From Flavobacteriaceae bacterium (GTDB lineage: Bacteria > Bacteroidota > Bacteroidia > Flavobacteriales > Flavobacteriaceae): DNA of 53,073 nucleotides. This document shows, one piece after another, positions 42,673 through 51,476 of this stretch. Position 1 is the first letter of the stretch. Each line of letters begins with the position of its first letter. The stretch covers positions 1 through 53,073 of the forward strand of contig JAQWHT010000048.1 of the NCBI GenBank assembly GCA_029249225.1, written 5' to 3'. Both the position numbers and the translations under genes were made by a program. Below the pieces are notes generated by a model that saw nothing but the letters and a program-made list of their open reading frames with translations, had not been told where the DNA came from and ran no database searches.

Positions 42673-44796
42673 ATGCAATATTTTAGACCGCTCAAATTAG
42701 TAGTTTTTATAGTATTTCTTGCTATTGGAAGCTGTTCTTCACCAAGCACAACAACATCAAATTCTCTCCTATTACTTCCTTCAGTTGCTGAAGGGAATTT
42801 CACAAAAGGAAATTCTACGATCGATTTAAGTACGCTAGCGTTTGCTTTCAGTCCGACTGGCGATTTACTTCCTATTCGATACGGTTCATCTAAAAAAATT
42901 AAAATAGCTAATCGTGATGAGAACTTCCAGCTTGAGTTTAGTATTCGCCCGCAAGAAAATCAAACCGCGGAATCCTACTCTCTTAAAATTGATTCCAATA
43001 AAATTAAAATTGTGGCTCAAGATAAAGCAGGTTTGTTTTATGCTTTCATCACCCTTGATCAATTGTTAGAAGATAGTCAAGAACAGCAGGGAACACTCCC
43101 TTTAATTGAAATAAAGGATGAGCCTAAGATTGCATTTCGTCCGATACAAATAGATGTTAAACATCATTTGGAAAAGAAAAGTTACTACTATGATTTAATT
43201 GACGAGCTGGCCCAACTCAAAATCAATGGAATTATTATCGAGATTGAAGATAAAATTCAATATGAGCGAAGACCTGAAGTTGCTTCGGCAGATGCACTAT
43301 CTATAGAAGAGTGGAGCGCTTTAAGCGAGTATGCACTCGCAAGAAACATTAGAATTAGTCCGTTAGTACAAGGCCTTGGGCATGCTTCTTATATTTTGAA
43401 ACACGATAAAAATAAAGCACTACGAGATGATCCAGAAAGTGATTGGGCATTTAATCCTCTTGATCCAGAAACCTACACTCTTCAATTTGATTTATATTTA
43501 GATGCTATGGAGGCTTTTCCTCACGGGAAGTATCTTCATGTTGGAGGTGATGAGGTTCAAACTACAGGAAGAGAAAGCGGAAAAAGTGCTTTAGAGTTAA
43601 ATTTGATTTGGTTGAATAAAGTCTGTGCTTTTGCTGCAGAACACAATCGGACACCTATTTTTTGGGACGATATGCCACTCAAACAAGCTGGTTTAATGAG
43701 GCCCATATACAATTCAAAGATGTCATCGCAGACAGTGGATTCTCTTTGGCAAGCTAATGAATCCAAGCTCAATAGTTTTATTGATCAATTCCCCAAAAAC
43801 TGTGTCTACATGCGTTGGAATTACCATATGGCAGAATCTTATGGAAATGGAAAAGCTATGGATTGGTTTTCATCAAATGGATTTAGTGTTATGGGTGCAA
43901 CGTCAGGTCAAACGCGTTGGACTTTAATGCCTCAAAGAGAGAGTAATATTGATCAGATACGAATTTTTGCTGAGCAATCAATTTATAGAAACTACAATGG
44001 TTTATTGCTTACACTTTGGGACGATGACTCTCCCCATTTTGAATTGTATAAAAGGGGTATTTCCGCTTTTGCTGAATTTACATGGGGGGGACTAAAGCGT
44101 TCCAAAAAAGAGTTCAAAGCAGTGTATCGTCACCGTAAGTTTGGACCTCGCTTCAGGTCTGAGGAATATGCATTTATTGATGATCTGGACAAACCTGTTG
44201 CGTTATGGACCAATCTTTTGGTTGAGGAAGCCACACACCGAAATGCTTTAAATCAGTTAGAAAACCCGATTGAAGAGCACATTATTGACCTTCCTGAATT
44301 TGATAAAAAGGGTGCTTGGATTCAAAAATATGAAAAACGACTTGCCGAACTAGAAGAGCAAGACCTTACTTTAAAAGAAGTACAAAAAACATTAAATTTA
44401 TTTCAAACGCCAGAAACTAAGGAGAGATACAATTTGGAGGTTTACAATGAGGTGACTAATCTGGTTGACTTTAATTTTAAATTAATGCGTTCTCTTAAAG
44501 CCTTTGATGAGGCTCAGACAGCAGCAGAGGAAAGTGAAATAATTGATGGGTTAAAAAAATTAACTGTTGAATTCAAAAATGTAAGAGGTCAATTTGAAAA
44601 CATATATAGTAAAACCCGAATACTCAATAAACCCGAGGGTTATATTTTAGATCAAGACCATCATCGACATCCTGCGAATCAGTCTATAACCTATGATTGG
44701 CAATTTACTGCGGAGTTAATGTTGCTTAAAAAAATGAATAATCATTTTAAAACTCACAACTCTTGGATGGAAGGAACGAGCACTAGCCTTCAATAA
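42673..44796 (+). CDS. GH20 family beta-N-acetylhexosaminidase-like lipoprotein
   Basis: 707 residues. Lipoprotein signal to Cys21 (FLAIGSCSS). A GH20b-type N-terminal domain (about 30-150) precedes the TIM barrel. The catalytic pair is Asp293-Glu294 in YLHVGGDEVQ, where Asp orients the substrate N-acetyl group and Glu is the acid. Other barrel motifs are PLVQGLGHASYIL and PIFWDDM. After the barrel (about 470) a long helical C-terminus (to 707) is not usual for GH20. It removes terminal GlcNAc or GalNAc from glycans at the envelope. Divergent from the BASS gene; 44797-44830 is empty. Confidence 0.85.
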   Translation: MQYFRPLKLVVFIVFLAIGSCSSPSTTTSNSLLLLPSVAEGNFTKGNSTIDLSTLAFAFSPTGDLLPIRYGSSKKIKIANRDENFQLEFSIRPQENQTAESYSLKIDSNKIKIVAQDKAGLFYAFITLDQLLEDSQEQQGTLPLIEIKDEPKIAFRPIQIDVKHHLEKKSYYYDLIDELAQLKINGIIIEIEDKIQYERRPEVASADALSIEEWSALSEYALARNIRISPLVQGLGHASYILKHDKNKALRDDPESDWAFNPLDPETYTLQFDLYLDAMEAFPHGKYLHVGGDEVQTTGRESGKSALELNLIWLNKVCAFAAEHNRTPIFWDDMPLKQAGLMRPIYNSKMSSQTVDSLWQANESKLNSFIDQFPKNCVYMRWNYHMAESYGNGKAMDWFSSNGFSVMGATSGQTRWTLMPQRESNIDQIRIFAEQSIYRNYNGLLLTLWDDDSPHFELYKRGISAFAEFTWGGLKRSKKEFKAVYRHRKFGPRFRSEEYAFIDDLDKPVALWTNLLVEEATHRNALNQLENPIEEHIIDLPEFDKKGAWIQKYEKRLAELEEQDLTLKEVQKTLNLFQTPETKERYNLEVYNEVTNLVDFNFKLMRSLKAFDEAQTAAEESEIIDGLKKLTVEFKNVRGQFENIYSKTRILNKPEGYILDQDHHRHPANQSITYDWQFTAELMLLKKMNNHFKTHNSWMEGTSTSLQ

Positions 44797-44830
44797 AACC
44801 GGGAGGACGAAAAAAAAACACGCATTATTT

Positions 44831-44861
44831 GCAAATATGATAGTAATACTATTATATTTGC
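44831..44861 (+). promoter_or_regulatory. 31-bp palindromic operator overlapping the tetR promoter
   Basis: Arms gcaaatatgatagta (44831-44845) and tactattatatttgc (44847-44861) are reverse complements at 14 of 15 positions around a single central base. The right arm contains TATATTTG (44853-44860), a perfect TAnnTTTG box, and TTG at 44829-44831 lies 21 bp before it. A bound dimer would cover the promoter. Transcription would start near 44866, just before the ATG at 44869. Confidence 0.75.
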
Positions 44862-44868
44862 TCCCTCT

Positions 44869-45540
44869 ATGAATGAATTGCAGATCAATATTGCTACTGA
44901 TTCCAAACTTTATTTCAAGGACCCCGAATCTTCGGACCTTGGAAAAAGGATAGTTGAACATGGAATAGAAATGATTCATGAGCTTGGTTATGAGTCCTTT
45001 ACCTTCAAAAAATTAGGAGATCGAATTCATTCTAACGAAAGCTCTATTTACCGTTATTTTGAGAGTAAGCACGCATTTTTGATTTATCTTTTAAATTGGT
45101 ATTGGAGTTGGATTGAGTATAAGTTGGTATTCGCAACTACAAACATGGAGAGTGCCGAAGATAAATTAGAAACTGCAATTCAGCTTTTAACGGAGGAAGT
45201 TAAAGAGGATACATCTTTCACCTTTATTAATGAATTTATCCTTAATAAAATTATTATCATAGAATCTTCGAAAGCCTATCACACTAAGGGCGTTGATAAA
45301 GAAAATGAAAAAGGATTTTACAAGACATACAAACGTGTTGTTCAGCGTGTGTGTGATTTTGTTTTAGAGGTTAACCCCACCTTTGATTATCCACACATGT
45401 TAGTTTCTACTATTATCGAGGGGGCGCATCATCAGAAATACTTTTCGGATCATCTTCCTGCTCTTACGGACTGTGAGGACGGTAAAAATAATATCGTTAA
45501 GTTTTATAAACAACTAGTCAAAGACGTTTTAAGAAAGTGA
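44869..45540 (+). CDS. TetR/AcrR-family transcriptional regulator
   Basis: 223 residues. The N-terminal helix-turn-helix (about 22-70) includes LGKRIVEHGIEMIHELGYES, FTFKKLGDRIHSNESSIYRYF and ESKHAFLIYLL, the typical TetR DNA-reading unit. The rest is a helical ligand domain with no recognisable family. The mRNA probably has an almost absent leader. The palindrome at 44831 suggests autorepression. Its gene overlaps the next by 4 bp (GTGA) and leads into the SulP-carbonic anhydrase set, which may be its regulon. Confidence 0.88.
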   Translation: MNELQINIATDSKLYFKDPESSDLGKRIVEHGIEMIHELGYESFTFKKLGDRIHSNESSIYRYFESKHAFLIYLLNWYWSWIEYKLVFATTNMESAEDKLETAIQLLTEEVKEDTSFTFINEFILNKIIIIESSKAYHTKGVDKENEKGFYKTYKRVVQRVCDFVLEVNPTFDYPHMLVSTIIEGAHHQKYFSDHLPALTDCEDGKNNIVKFYKQLVKDVLRK

Positions 45541-45875
45541 AAAATCGAATTTTCTTTTCGTTAAATACTGTAAAATACCTTTTTGTCATTGGTATTCTTG
45601 CCTCACTTACGCTGTCAACTACCCTCCAGTCACTGTCATTGTTGAGTGAAAATTCTTTTGAAATTCTTAAGGTAGAATGGCAACAAGATTCAGAAGAAGA
45701 GAAGGAAGATCAAAGAGAAAATAATGAGAATAAAATTCAGCCACAGTTGATTGCGCTGAATCACTTGTGCATTGAAAACCCTACTAGAGAATTGAATTCT
45801 TTATCTTTTTTCTTTAGTGATTCATTCATTGAGATTTATATTCCACCTCCTAAATTCGGAAGCACTTTTTCCTAG
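45537..45875 (+). CDS. Small exported or anchored protein, unknown
   Basis: 112 residues from a GTG that overlaps the TetR stop. One hydrophobic segment (about 12-30, VKYLFVIGILASLTLSTTL) is followed by a strongly charged stretch (QQDSEEEKEDQRENNENK, 49-66) and a tail ending IYIPPPKFGSTFS. I recognise no family. By position it belongs to the TetR transcript and may be a membrane-bound partner of the transporter 74 bp downstream. Confidence 0.6.
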   Translation: MKNRIFFSLNTVKYLFVIGILASLTLSTTLQSLSLLSENSFEILKVEWQQDSEEEKEDQRENNENKIQPQLIALNHLCIENPTRELNSLSFFFSDSFIEIYIPPPKFGSTFS

Positions 45876-45949
45876 GAGCCCCTTAACTAAAATTATTTTT
45901 ATCAATCTCTCAAACCATTACATTCAACTTGGTTTGAAAAAACATTTAT

Positions 45950-47542
45950 ATGAAAAACTCAAATTTATTATCAAATTTAAAACAGGACATTCCTGCGAGT
46001 ATAGTTGTTTTCTTCGTAGCTCTTCCTTTATGTCTTGGGATCGCTTTAGCTAGTGGAGCACCCTTATTCTCAGGTCTAATTGCAGGAATAATAGGTGGAA
46101 TTGTTGTTGGATTGCTTAGTGGATCTCAGCTAGGGGTAAGTGGACCTGCTGCAGGTTTGGCAGCAATAGTTCTTACTGCAATTGGAAGTCTTGGAGGTTT
46201 TGAAAACTTTCTTCTAGCTGTCGTTTTAGGAGGGCTTATTCAGTTCGTTTTTGGAATTCTAAAAGCAGGGATTATAGGCTATTATTTCCCATCTTCAGTT
46301 ATTAAAGGAATGTTGACGGGCATTGGAATTATTATTATCCTGAAACAAATTCCTCACTTTTTTGGCTACAATAGTCCCGAAGGAGATTTCTCATTTTTTC
46401 ATTCAAATGGAGAAAATACTTTTTCAGGAATATTTAACGCACTCAATTTTATAAGTCCAGGAGCAACTTTAATTGCAATTTTAAGTTTAGGAATACTCCT
46501 TTTATGGTCAAACGTATTGAGCACAAAAGGAAGGCTATTTCAGCTGATTCAAGGACCTTTAGTTGCTGTGGTAGTTGGGATTATTTATGTTTTAATTTCA
46601 GGTGAAAATTCCATGTGGCAAATTAAGGCAGAGCAATTGGTTTCTGTTCCTGTTCCAAGTGATCTAAATTCATTTTTTGGTCAATTTAGTTTTCCCAATT
46701 TTGCTGGAATTAGTAATCCAGAGATTTGGATTACTGCATTCACAATTGCCTTGGTGGCTAGCTTAGAGACTTTATTGTGTGTTGAAGCGACAGATAAATT
46801 AGATCCAGAAAAAAGAGTAACTCCTACCAACAGAGAATTAATTGCCCAAGGGACAGGAAACTTTATCTCAGGAATGATCGGTGGATTACCATTAACTCAG
46901 GTTATTGTTCGAAGTTCTGCAAATATTCAATCAGGGGGTAAATCAAAAATGGCGGCCATCATACATGGCTTTTTTCTTCTTATTTCGGTTCTACTAATTC
47001 CAACTATATTAAATAAAATACCCCTTTCTGTTCTTGCAGCAATTCTATTTATTGTGGGATATAAATTAGCGAAACCGAGTTTATTTAAAACAATGTATCA
47101 ACTAGGTTGGAAGCAATTTACTCCGTTTATTGTTACAATTTTAGGAATTGTCTTTACAGATTTATTGGTAGGTATTGGGCTGGGATTGGTCGTAGGCGTG
47201 GCTGTTATATTAATAAAGAGTTTTCAGAATTCACATTTCCTCCATATTGAGGACAACAGTAATGGAAAACATAAGATAAAAATGACATTGGCCGAAGAAG
47301 TAACATTTATTAATAAAGGAGCTATTCTCAAAGAGCTAGAATCAATACCAAGGGATACGATTTTAGAATTAGATGTAAGAAACACACGTTTTTTAGATTA
47401 TGACATAGTTGAAATATTAGAGGATTTTTCTGAAAAAGCACGGCAGAGAAATATTAACATAAAAGTTACTTCTGAAAAAGATGTTGTTGATAATCCAACG
47501 AGTTTCATTGAGATTTTCAAAAAATACACCAAGAGTGCTTAG
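45950..47542 (+). CDS. SulP-family anion transporter, probable bicarbonate importer
   Basis: 530 residues. About 12-14 membrane helices with PASIVVFFVALPLCLGIALASGAP (15-38) and GSQLGVSGPAAGLAAIVLTAIG (58-79), the SulP anion-site motifs, then a C-terminal STAS domain (about 435-530, DTILELDVRNTRFLDYDIVEILEDF). A carbonic anhydrase gene follows two genes later, and in marine flavobacteria SulP-carbonic anhydrase pairs are understood as bicarbonate uptake for anaplerotic CO2 fixation. Sulfate cannot be excluded from sequence alone. Confidence 0.88.
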   Translation: MKNSNLLSNLKQDIPASIVVFFVALPLCLGIALASGAPLFSGLIAGIIGGIVVGLLSGSQLGVSGPAAGLAAIVLTAIGSLGGFENFLLAVVLGGLIQFVFGILKAGIIGYYFPSSVIKGMLTGIGIIIILKQIPHFFGYNSPEGDFSFFHSNGENTFSGIFNALNFISPGATLIAILSLGILLLWSNVLSTKGRLFQLIQGPLVAVVVGIIYVLISGENSMWQIKAEQLVSVPVPSDLNSFFGQFSFPNFAGISNPEIWITAFTIALVASLETLLCVEATDKLDPEKRVTPTNRELIAQGTGNFISGMIGGLPLTQVIVRSSANIQSGGKSKMAAIIHGFFLLISVLLIPTILNKIPLSVLAAILFIVGYKLAKPSLFKTMYQLGWKQFTPFIVTILGIVFTDLLVGIGLGLVVGVAVILIKSFQNSHFLHIEDNSNGKHKIKMTLAEEVTFINKGAILKELESIPRDTILELDVRNTRFLDYDIVEILEDFSEKARQRNINIKVTSEKDVVDNPTSFIEIFKKYTKSA

Positions 47543-47552
47543 ATAGCGTAAG

Positions 47553-48350
47553 ATGAATAATTTAAAACCAAATTATAGAATCTTAGTTTTGTACAATCCA
47601 GAGAATGAAAAGGCAACGTCACTTTTAACAGGGGTTGCCTTGGCTAAAAGGATAAATGGAGCAGTAGATTTGTTAAGTGTAAGCTCAATAAAAAAGCTCA
47701 ACAACCAGCCTAATCAAGTAGCATTGATTAGGTCGTTCAAGGAAGACAAAGCGGAATTAAAGTCACATTTGAGCAAGGTAGGTGAAGAATTAATTGACAA
47801 AGAAGATGTTCCCTTAATTTTTAATTCAAAAGTAGGTCTAGTTAGAGAAGTAATAGAAAGTCATATTCGATTGACTAAGCCTGACATTGTCATTTTGGGA
47901 AATTCAAAAAGTCTTCGAAAAAAATTGCAAAGTTCAAGTATCCTAAAAATCGTTATTGATAATCATAAGGGGATTACCTTACTTTCTAATTCTAACTCAT
48001 CTTTGGACGAAAAACTACCTCTAGCTTTCGGTTTTATAGATTATTTGTCGCAAAAACATCCATTTATAAAATCTCTATCAAAAAATTCAAAACAACCCTT
48101 TAAGCTTTTTCAATTTTCTGCAGAATCGCCTACAGAAGATTTTAAGCCTCAAAAGGATATTGTTGTCTATAATTTTGAGGATAGAGCAAAAATGTTTTCA
48201 AACTTTTTAAGATATATTGAACAAAGCAACATCAATCTGCTATGTATTCAAAAGACCTTACTTTCTTTTAAAACATTTCAACCTCAAATCAAAAAAGAAA
48301 TTATTAATAAACTAACTAACCTCGAAACGCCTATTCTGGTGTTTCCCTAA
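47553..48350 (+). CDS. Universal stress protein-like protein
   Basis: 265 residues. The first half (YRILVLYNPENEKATSLLTG … PDIVILGNSKSLRKK) follows the strand-and-helix order of a Usp fold, and the second half is a diverged repeat. The nucleotide loop GxxGxxG is not obvious, so ATP binding is uncertain. It sits 10 bp after the SulP gene and 13 bp before the carbonic anhydrase gene, suggesting a regulatory subunit of the transporter system. Confidence 0.6.
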   Translation: MNNLKPNYRILVLYNPENEKATSLLTGVALAKRINGAVDLLSVSSIKKLNNQPNQVALIRSFKEDKAELKSHLSKVGEELIDKEDVPLIFNSKVGLVREVIESHIRLTKPDIVILGNSKSLRKKLQSSSILKIVIDNHKGITLLSNSNSSLDEKLPLAFGFIDYLSQKHPFIKSLSKNSKQPFKLFQFSAESPTEDFKPQKDIVVYNFEDRAKMFSNFLRYIEQSNINLLCIQKTLLSFKTFQPQIKKEIINKLTNLETPILVFP

Positions 48351-48363
48351 TAAAATAACGATT

Positions 48364-48990
48364 ATGAAAGCACAAACAAAAGAAACACAAAATCAGATGA
48401 CCCCATCAACAGCTTTACAAGAACTAAAAGATGGAAATCAAAGATTTATTGAAAAAAAGCAATTGAACCGTGACTTGATGCAGCAGGTTTCTGAAACTAG
48501 TACAGGACAATTTCCCTTTGCAACAGTGTTAAGTTGTATTGATTCTAGAGTTTCCTCTGAACTCATTTTTGATCAAGGGATTGGTGATATTTTTAGTGTT
48601 CGTATTGCTGGAAACTTTGTAAACGAAGACATTTTAGGGAGTATGGAATTTGCTTGCAAACTTGCAGGGACAAAATTAGTTCTTGTAATTGGACATACTG
48701 CCTGTGGGGCAGTAAAAGGAGCATGCGATCATGCTCGACTTGGAAATCTTACTGCCTTGATAAATAAAATTGAACCAGCTGTTGAGGCGGTTAAAGAACC
48801 TGTTGACGAGGATTTGAGAAATTCTTCGAATATTGATTTTGTAAACGATGTCGCAGCAGTTAATGTCAACATGACCATTGAAAATATTCGTGCTCAAAGT
48901 GAAGTACTTAAGGCAATGGAAGATGCAGGTGAAATTGCAATCTTAGGTGGGATGTACGACATCAATACTGGCGAAGTTCATATTTATTAG
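48364..48990 (+). CDS. Beta-class carbonic anhydrase
   Basis: 208 residues. Zinc ligands are Cys58 (LSCIDSR), His111 and Cys114 (GHTACGAVKGA), with the Asp60-Arg62 dyad of the active site. It interconverts CO2 and bicarbonate in the cytoplasm. As the last gene of the SulP operon it would convert imported bicarbonate to CO2 or keep it available for carboxylases. It is followed by the terminator at 49013. Confidence 0.93.
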   Translation: MKAQTKETQNQMTPSTALQELKDGNQRFIEKKQLNRDLMQQVSETSTGQFPFATVLSCIDSRVSSELIFDQGIGDIFSVRIAGNFVNEDILGSMEFACKLAGTKLVLVIGHTACGAVKGACDHARLGNLTALINKIEPAVEAVKEPVDEDLRNSSNIDFVNDVAAVNVNMTIENIRAQSEVLKAMEDAGEIAILGGMYDINTGEVHIY

Positions 48991-49012
48991 TTTCCAACTA
49001 AGTGACATTCAC

Positions 49013-49054
49013 AAAAAACCTTTTTCTTCAATATGTTGAAAAAGGTTTTTTTTT
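49013..49054 (+). terminator. Intrinsic terminator after the carbonic anhydrase gene
   Basis: AAAAAACCTTTTTC (49013-49026) pairs with GAAAAAGGTTTTTT (49038-49051) around an 11-nt loop, then a T run follows. It closes the SulP-Usp-carbonic anhydrase transcript. It lies inside the longest reading frame of the next gene (from 49002), which argues that this gene really starts at 49089. Confidence 0.88.
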
Positions 49055-49088
49055 AAAAGTTATGTACCTTGAAGGAAACATTTTTCTT

Positions 49089-51227
49089 ATGAAACCTTTA
49101 TACCACATCGTACTTATCACTTTCTTATTCTCTTGTTCGGAATCACCACAAAGCTTGGTTTATCCCGAAACGAATAAAATTCCCGTAACCGACAACTATT
49201 TTGGTGAAGACGTAGTAGATAATTACCGTTGGTTAGAAGATGATAATAGTGAGGAAACAAAAGAATGGGTCTCAGCTCAAAATAAAGTCACATTTTCTTA
49301 TTTAGAAGAGATTCCTTTTAGAAGCCAACTTAAGAGCCGACTTGAAAAACTATGGAATTACGAAAAACTTTCAGCGCCATTTGAAGAAGGATCTTTCACC
49401 TATTATTATAAAAATGATGGTCTTCAAAATCAGTATATTGTATATAGAAAAGGTGAGGATGGTAAGGAAGAGGTTTTTCTTGATCCCAATACTTTTTCTT
49501 CAGACGGAACCACCTCATTGGCAGGTCTAAGCTTTTCTAAAAGTGGAAAACTTGCTGCCTACTCAATCAGTGAAGGGGGAAGTGATTGGCGGAAGATAAT
49601 TGTTATAGACGCGCTTAAGAATGAAGTGATAGAGGACACTTTAGTTGATATTAAATTCAGTGGAATTGAATGGAAAAATGAAGAAGGGTTTTTTTACTCC
49701 AGCTATGATAAACCCGTGGGGAGTGAATTGAGTGAAATGACAGACCAGCACAAGCTTTATTACCATAGCGTGGGAACTTCTCAGAGCAAAGATCAACTGA
49801 TTTTTGGCGGGACAACTGAAGAGAAACATCGCTATGTAGGAGCCAGTGTAACAGAAGATGGACATTATTTGTTCATTTCTGCATCCAAGACAACATCAGG
49901 GAATATCAGCTTTTTAAAAGATCTAGAACGCCAAAACAGTCAGTTAGTTGCTGTAGATGAGGATTACAGCACAGACAGCTATTTACTTGATAGCCGAGGA
50001 GATAAACTTTATTTGGTCACCAATAAAGACGCACCAAATCAAAAACTTATTGAAACAACCGCCAATCAGCCAAATGAGAAGTACTGGAAAGATGTGATTG
50101 AAGAAACAGAAAATGTATTATCAGTTAGTACTGGAGGAGGTTATTTCTTTGCACGTTATATGATTGATGCGATCACCCAAGTAGTTCAATATAATTTTGA
50201 AGGTGAAAATCTGGGAAAAATTGAATTACCTGGAGTGGGAACTGCTCGTGGATGGAACGGCAAAAAAAATCAAGAGAAACTCTATTTTAGCTATACGAAT
50301 TATCATTCTCCAGAGGTAATCTATGCTTATAATCCTGAAGAAAAAACATCAGAAAAATACTGGTCTCCTGAAATTGATTTTGACCCAGAAAGCTATATTT
50401 CAACTCAAGTTTTTTACACCTCTGCTGATGGAACAAAAATACCTATGATCATTACGCACAAAAAGGGGCTTGAATACACCGGTAATAATCCAACTATTCT
50501 ATACGGCTACGGAGGGTTTAATATTAGCTTACAACCTTCTTTTAGTATTGCACATGAAGTTTGGATGGAACAAGGAGGGGTTTATGCAGTCCCTAATTTG
50601 AGAGGAGGAGGTGAGTATGGTAAAGACTGGCATGATGCAGGAGTTCAGCAAAATAAACAGAATGTTTTTGACGATTTTATTGCTGCTGCGGAGTTCCTTA
50701 TTTCTGAGCAAATTACAAATCCAGAGTATTTGGCTATTCGGGGAGGATCAAATGGAGGGCTTCTGGTAGGTGCAACAATGACCCAACGCCCTGATTTAAT
50801 AAAAGTAGCATTACCGGCTGTTGGAGTTCTTGATATGTTGCGCTATCACAAGTTTACCGCAGGTGCAGGCTGGTCTTATGACTACGGTACAGCTGATGAT
50901 TCAAGAGAAATGTTTGATTATTTAAAAAACTATTCACCTCTTCATAATGTTGAAAATGGAACACACTATCCAGCTACCCTAATAACCACTGGAGATCATG
51001 ATGATCGCGTAGTACCAGCACACTCTTTTAAATTTGCTTCAGAGTTACAAGACAAACATCAAGGGATGAATCCTGTTTTAATAAGAATTGAAACAAATGC
51101 AGGACATGGTGCTGGTACACCTGTATCAAAAAGGATTGATCAATATGCTGATCTTTTTGGCTTTACCCTATTTAACATGGGGTATAAAGTATTGCCCGAA
51201 AGCTTGAAAAGTAAAATCAAAGGTTAA
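49089..51227 (+). CDS. Prolyl oligopeptidase, peptidase family S9A, lipoprotein
   Basis: 712 residues from ATG 49089, giving a lipoprotein signal (LITFLFSCSE). An N-terminal seven-bladed propeller (about 80-410) gates a C-terminal hydrolase with Ser554 (RGGSNGGLLVGA), an Asp in GDHDDRVVP and His673 (NAGHGAG). PVTDNYFGEDVVDNYRWLED is the family's opening. It cleaves short proline-containing peptides. The frame can run to 49002, but that part overlaps the terminator. A single gene after the carbonic anhydrase operon. Confidence 0.92.
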   Translation: MKPLYHIVLITFLFSCSESPQSLVYPETNKIPVTDNYFGEDVVDNYRWLEDDNSEETKEWVSAQNKVTFSYLEEIPFRSQLKSRLEKLWNYEKLSAPFEEGSFTYYYKNDGLQNQYIVYRKGEDGKEEVFLDPNTFSSDGTTSLAGLSFSKSGKLAAYSISEGGSDWRKIIVIDALKNEVIEDTLVDIKFSGIEWKNEEGFFYSSYDKPVGSELSEMTDQHKLYYHSVGTSQSKDQLIFGGTTEEKHRYVGASVTEDGHYLFISASKTTSGNISFLKDLERQNSQLVAVDEDYSTDSYLLDSRGDKLYLVTNKDAPNQKLIETTANQPNEKYWKDVIEETENVLSVSTGGGYFFARYMIDAITQVVQYNFEGENLGKIELPGVGTARGWNGKKNQEKLYFSYTNYHSPEVIYAYNPEEKTSEKYWSPEIDFDPESYISTQVFYTSADGTKIPMIITHKKGLEYTGNNPTILYGYGGFNISLQPSFSIAHEVWMEQGGVYAVPNLRGGGEYGKDWHDAGVQQNKQNVFDDFIAAAEFLISEQITNPEYLAIRGGSNGGLLVGATMTQRPDLIKVALPAVGVLDMLRYHKFTAGAGWSYDYGTADDSREMFDYLKNYSPLHNVENGTHYPATLITTGDHDDRVVPAHSFKFASELQDKHQGMNPVLIRIETNAGHGAGTPVSKRIDQYADLFGFTLFNMGYKVLPESLKSKIKG

Positions 51228-51232
51228 ATTTC

Positions 51233-51476
51233 ACAGCGATTTGTCAAGCAACTCTAGAGGATTGCAACCTCCATTTGTGCTATTTACAATCATTACATCC
51301 CAAATTCTACAATTCCTTTTGAAGAGAAAGCAGTTGATGAATAAGAAATTCCTGAAAGTATTCGGTTTTATGAAACCCTTGGATTCCAAAAAGTCGGGCA
51401 ACTTGAAAAAATTGGACCAAAGCTTAACCAGTGGACTGATCTAATTTATTTGGAACTAAATTTTAATGCAAATTAA
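51233..51476 (+). pseudogene. GNAT acetyltransferase remnant with frameshift, stop and deletion
   Basis: Read in two frames, the N-terminal piece is QATLED then, after a shift near 51260, ICAIYNHYIPNSTIPFEEKA; a TAA at 51342-51344 interrupts it. The same frame continues PESIRFYETLGFQKVGQLEK and WTDLIYLELNFN to a stop at 51474-51476. These match the start and end of phosphinothricin acetyltransferase-like GNAT enzymes (about 165-180 residues), but the acetyl-CoA-binding middle (about 90 residues) is gone. The 67-codon ORF from 51241 is an out-of-frame shadow. The 3' end runs 4 bp into the accC stop on the other strand. Confidence 0.6.

Noticed and set aside
49002-49088. Longer start of the prolyl oligopeptidase
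   Set aside because: It overlaps the carbonic anhydrase terminator and would bury the lipoprotein signal.
51241-51444. 67-residue ORF after the prolyl oligopeptidase
   Set aside because: It is the wrong frame of the GNAT remnant; the recognisable residues are in the neighbouring frame.
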